DNA from: Sphingomonadaceae bacterium
GTDB lineage: Bacteria > Pseudomonadota > Alphaproteobacteria > Sphingomonadales > Sphingomonadaceae
Direction: 5' to 3'
Length of the DNA: 7,571 nucleotides
Assembly: GCA_947446935.1 (NCBI GenBank)
Contig: CANFIV010000065.1
Span: 1 to 7,571 of the forward strand
Shown here: piece by piece, positions 7,407 to 7,571 of the stretch
Position numbering within the stretch: position 1 is the first letter of the stretch
Layout: each line of letters opens with the position of its first letter
Translations under genes and position numbers: made by a program
Notes under the pieces: generated by a model
The model's database searches: none
What the model saw: the letters and a program-made list of their open reading frames with translations, nothing else
Told to the model about the DNA's origin: nothing

Positions 7407-7571
7407 TTACTCCTTGGGCGCGACGAGTGGGCTCGTCGGCGTGGACTTGAATTGTTGGATGACGGCCTTGAGGCCCTGTTCTTTCATGCGCTGCCGGACT
7501 TCGAGTACAGCGGGCGCGAGGTGCAGCAGCGCGTCGATCTCCGCGATGCCCGATAGCGCCTGACGGAAGCC
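7407..7571 (-). CDS. C-terminal 54 residues of an unidentified operon protein (partial)
   Basis: An open - strand frame enters from the right edge and stops with TAA at 7407-7409, just 2 nt before the crotonase ATG. The visible part runs from GFRQALSGIAEIDALLHLAP through EVRQRMKEQGLKAVIQQF to SPLVAPKE; most of it looks alpha-helical, with a short Pro/Thr/Ser tail. I do not recognise the family with confidence. The EQGLKAVIQ stretch is faintly like the C-terminus of some crotonases, but that is speculation. Codon style and the tight junction argue that it is a real gene and the upstream member of the same operon. Confidence 0.7.
   Translation of the reverse strand, partial: GFRQALSGIAEIDALLHLAPAVLEVRQRMKEQGLKAVIQQFKSTPTSPLVAPKE
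7410..7415 (-). promoter_or_regulatory. Shine-Dalgarno site of the crotonase gene
   Basis: AAGGAG on the - strand lies 5 nt before the ATG at 7404 and immediately precedes and partly supplies the last sense codons of the upstream gene. This makes the start secure and suggests translational coupling. Confidence 0.75.

Overview
The window is GC-rich DNA with dense coding and GC-ending codons. It looks like an accessory catabolic region of an alphaproteobacterium, quite possibly a sphingomonad. That placement is an inference from overall gene style, short intergenic gaps and a RibB protein carrying a degenerate RibA-like tail. Nothing here fixes the taxon.

Layout. Positions 1-142 hold no convincing gene. 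They contain a strikingly AT-rich stretch (about 51-98) that is probably the promoter/operator of the first gene. On the + strand follow a type I Baeyer-Villiger monooxygenase (143-1780) and, after an 83-nt gap with a palindrome over a TTGACA box, an AMP-forming acyl-CoA ligase (1864-3489, TTG start). A tightly packed - strand operon converges on these two from the right. In transcription order it encodes the C-terminal end of an unidentified protein (7407-7571, cut by the window edge), a crotonase-family enoyl-CoA hydratase/isomerase (6634-7404), an FMN/FAD-type flavin reductase (6102-6632), a DUF2889-like protein (5310-6095), a RibB (3,4-dihydroxybutanone-4-phosphate synthase) with a dead GTP cyclohydrolase II-like domain (4208-5308), and a TetR-family regulator (3502-4176). 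Most neighbours in this operon are 1-6 nt apart.

How it may fit together. The BVMO would insert oxygen into a ketone to give an ester or lactone. After hydrolysis by an enzyme not present here, a carboxylic acid could be activated by the ligase and pass through beta-oxidation-like steps that include the crotonase. The flavin reductase implies a two-component flavin monooxygenase, whose oxygenase is not in the window. A RibB in the same operon could raise flavin supply for these flavin-consuming steps. The TetR protein, whose ligand domain resembles those of acyl-CoA-sensing regulators, is the natural candidate to control both strands. The substrate cannot be read from the sequence. The most unusual element is the packed block flavin reductase - DUF2889 - RibB with degenerate tail, which looks like a dedicated flavin-supply module with one protein of unknown function.
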